The translations under genes were made by a program, and so were the position numbers. A DNA stretch of 64,000 nucleotides from Bacillus massilinigeriensis (GTDB taxonomy: Bacteria > Bacillota > Bacilli > Bacillales > Cytobacillaceae), in assembly GCF_900117315.1 (NCBI RefSeq), contig NZ_LT630337.1, positions 4,006,628 to 4,070,627 of the forward strand, written 5' to 3'. Below the pieces are notes generated by a model. That model saw only the letters and a program-made list of their open reading frames with translations. It ran no database searches and was not told the DNA's origin. Shown in pieces: positions 62,863 to 64,000 of this stretch; position 1 is the first letter of the stretch; the number at the start of each line of letters is the position of its first letter.

Positions 62863-63015
62863 ATGTCACATATACGAAAGGCAATTGAGGAATTAAGGCA
62901 TTATTATATTCAAAAACTATTCGATGCAGGTGTTTTTCATCAAAAAGATGAATCTCCATATCACTTAACACTCACTGAACTCGAAACCTTATTTAAAAGA
63001 AGCAATCGCCCTTAG
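62863..63015 (+). CDS. FbpA-like small basic protein
   Basis: A 50-residue protein: IRKAIEELRHYYIQKLFDAG (residues 4-23), then HLTLTELETLFKR. This is the pattern of the Fur-regulated basic protein family (FbpA type), which in B. subtilis works with the iron-sparing small RNA FsrA. AGAGGAG lies nine bases before the ATG. No Fur box is visible upstream, so iron control is not shown here. Confidence 0.65.
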   Translation: MSHIRKAIEELRHYYIQKLFDAGVFHQKDESPYHLTLTELETLFKRSNRP

Positions 63016-63018
63016 TTA

Positions 63019-63042
63019 GCCACCTTATTAGGTGGTTTTTTA
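63019..63042 (+). terminator. Terminator of the small-gene pair
   Basis: CCACCT and AGGTGG with a TATT loop, followed by TTTTTT. Confidence 0.88.
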
Positions 63043-63169
63043 AGGGATAATTACCAATCCCATATATTATGAAAGATGCTCTAACACAAAAAGTAGGAGA
63101 TTCTTCAATCAATTAGATTAATTTATTATAAAATCTTTTTTCCCAAAATGAATTTTGAACATTTCTATT

Positions 63170-63215
63170 AAAAAAGCTATAAAGGAAAAGGAAAACAGTC
63201 CCCTCTCTTTATAGC
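63170..63215 (-). terminator. Terminator of panF
   Basis: On the minus strand GCTATAAAG and CTTTATAGC pair around an inner GGGGA/TTTTCC stem, followed by TTTTTT. It starts about 28 bases after the panF stop. Confidence 0.75.
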
Positions 63216-63242
63216 AAATATTTCTTTATGACGAGCCACCTT

Positions 63243-64000
63243 TTAATGCTTGTAGCTTATGGTTGAAACTGCTTTTTGATGTGAAGCGTAGCTTACTATG
63301 ACAAACGCAAGAAAGGAAATGGCAATCGGTAGAACAACGGTATGTACTCCAAAGGCATTTGGATAAAAACGATCAAATAATATATATGAAATCATCCCTA
63401 CTAACATAGAAGTAATCGCTCCATATTTATTTCCTTTGCTCCAATATAATCCAAGGATAATAGGCCAAATAAAAACAGATTCTAATCCCCCAAAGGAGAA
63501 TAAATTTAACCAAATAATTAAATCCGGTGGGCTTAATGAAAAGATAATTACTAGAATCCCAATAATTGTTGTTACACTAAAGCTGACTTTTTTTAGATGG
63601 CTTTCTGATGCCTTTGGTTTTATAAAATTGATGTAAACATCCTTCACAATAGCTGAGCTTACTAGAATAAGTAAGGCATTGACCGTTGACATAATGGCGG
63701 CCATTGGTGCAGCTAGAACGAACCCTGCAGCATAAGGTGGCAATACCTCCATGGATAACAATGGCATAACCGTATCCCCAATTTTTATTCCTGGTAGAAC
63801 GGGCCTTGCGAAAACCCCTATTAGGTGCATTCCCAACATGATAAAGCCAACGACAATTGTCCCGATGATGATGGCACTATGCATTGCTCTTGAATTTTTA
63901 TAGCTCATTGCTCGTACGGTTATTTGCGGCAAGCCGACAACACCTATACCAACTAAAATCCAAAAGGACGAAACATATTTTGGCGTTAAATCATGTGCAG
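63243..64000 (-). CDS. panF: Sodium/pantothenate symporter PanF, partial
   Basis: The C-terminal 252 codons of an SSF-family symporter; the reading frame is open to the window edge, so the N-terminus lies beyond it. SSFWILVGIGVVGLPQITVR near the cut, GFVLAAPMAAIMSTVNALLILVSSAIVKD (sodium-site helix, two motifs) and FSFGGLESVFIWPIILGLYW are typical of PanF. It imports pantothenate with sodium for CoA synthesis. An internal ATG at 63932 is not the true start. Confidence 0.85.
   Translation of the reverse strand, partial: AHDLTPKYVSSFWILVGIGVVGLPQITVRAMSYKNSRAMHSAIIIGTIVVGFIMLGMHLIGVFARPVLPGIKIGDTVMPLLSMEVLPPYAAGFVLAAPMAAIMSTVNALLILVSSAIVKDVYINFIKPKASESHLKKVSFSVTTIIGILVIIFSLSPPDLIIWLNLFSFGGLESVFIWPIILGLYWSKGNKYGAITSMLVGMISYILFDRFYPNAFGVHTVVLPIAISFLAFVIVSYASHQKAVSTISYKH

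Noticed and set aside
1-64000. CRISPR arrays, tRNA or rRNA genes, transposases, phage genes
   Set aside because: None found on reading either strand; the only repeat island (33047-33484) has no spacer structure.

Overview
The window is a low-GC chromosomal stretch from an endospore-forming member of the Bacillaceae. Evidence: strong AGGAGG ribosome sites, TTG/GTG starts, sporulation genes (rsfA, gerQ), bacillithiol genes (yojF-bshB2), a HemQ-type heme pathway gene, and CcpA and CodY sites. No rRNA, tRNA, CRISPR array, transposase gene or prophage was recognised. A complete clade II nitrous oxide reductase operon and GGGACGGTTCC-type palindromes suggest a soil Bacillaceae of the Neobacillus/Bacillus type; that genus is inference only.

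Region 1 (1-20.3 kb) follows Bacillus subtilis ywgA-to-ywdB gene order: ywgA, ywfO, rsfA, lipL, pta, hemQ, gerQ, ywdK, ywdI, a four-cysteine mini-protein, ung, then pdxK. A near-perfect ParB site (parS) lies beside ung. Between ung and pdxK are a DUF4230 membrane protein, a molybdopterin block (mobA-moaE-moaD-moeB), and a two-component system with an ABC exporter. After pdxK come a tRNA-binding-domain protein and yojF-bshB2.

Region 2 (20.3-28.1 kb) is the most coherent accessory system: a Crp/Fnr regulator divergent from nosC-nosZ-nosB-nosD-nosY-nosF and a terminal lipoprotein. The intergenic region carries two TGTGA-N6-TCACA-type boxes. Each lies exactly 21 bases from a -10 hexamer, the class II activator geometry, one facing each way. 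No NosL is present; an unusual two-domain lipoprotein takes the last place.

Region 3 (28.2-39.5 kb) holds housekeeping and accessory genes: a PQQ-type sugar dehydrogenase, HAD phosphatase, AlkD-like glycosylase, TetR/TerC pair, a twin P-loop ATPase, YbaK, alpha-glucosidase, a thioredoxin-reductase-like flavoprotein and a DAACS symporter. A gene-free interval at 33.05-33.48 kb is packed with palindromic repeats (REP/REPIN-like).

Region 4 (39.5-56.4 kb): livFGMHK with a CodY-type operator at its start site, pepT, a RocB-like peptidase, an agmatine module (permease, agmatine deiminase, GntR), aldose epimerase, YebC2, and an ABC-2 exporter under a perfect TetR-type operator.

Region 5 (56.4-64 kb): a PAS-AAA-Fis regulator with a degenerate sigma-54 contact loop, then a FabK/nitronate-monooxygenase-like flavoprotein, an OFA-type MFS carrier and a CoA-transferase. 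Two more perfect TGTGA-N6-TCACA boxes lie upstream of the CoA-transferase, suggesting shared control with nos. Two very small genes and a truncated panF end the window.
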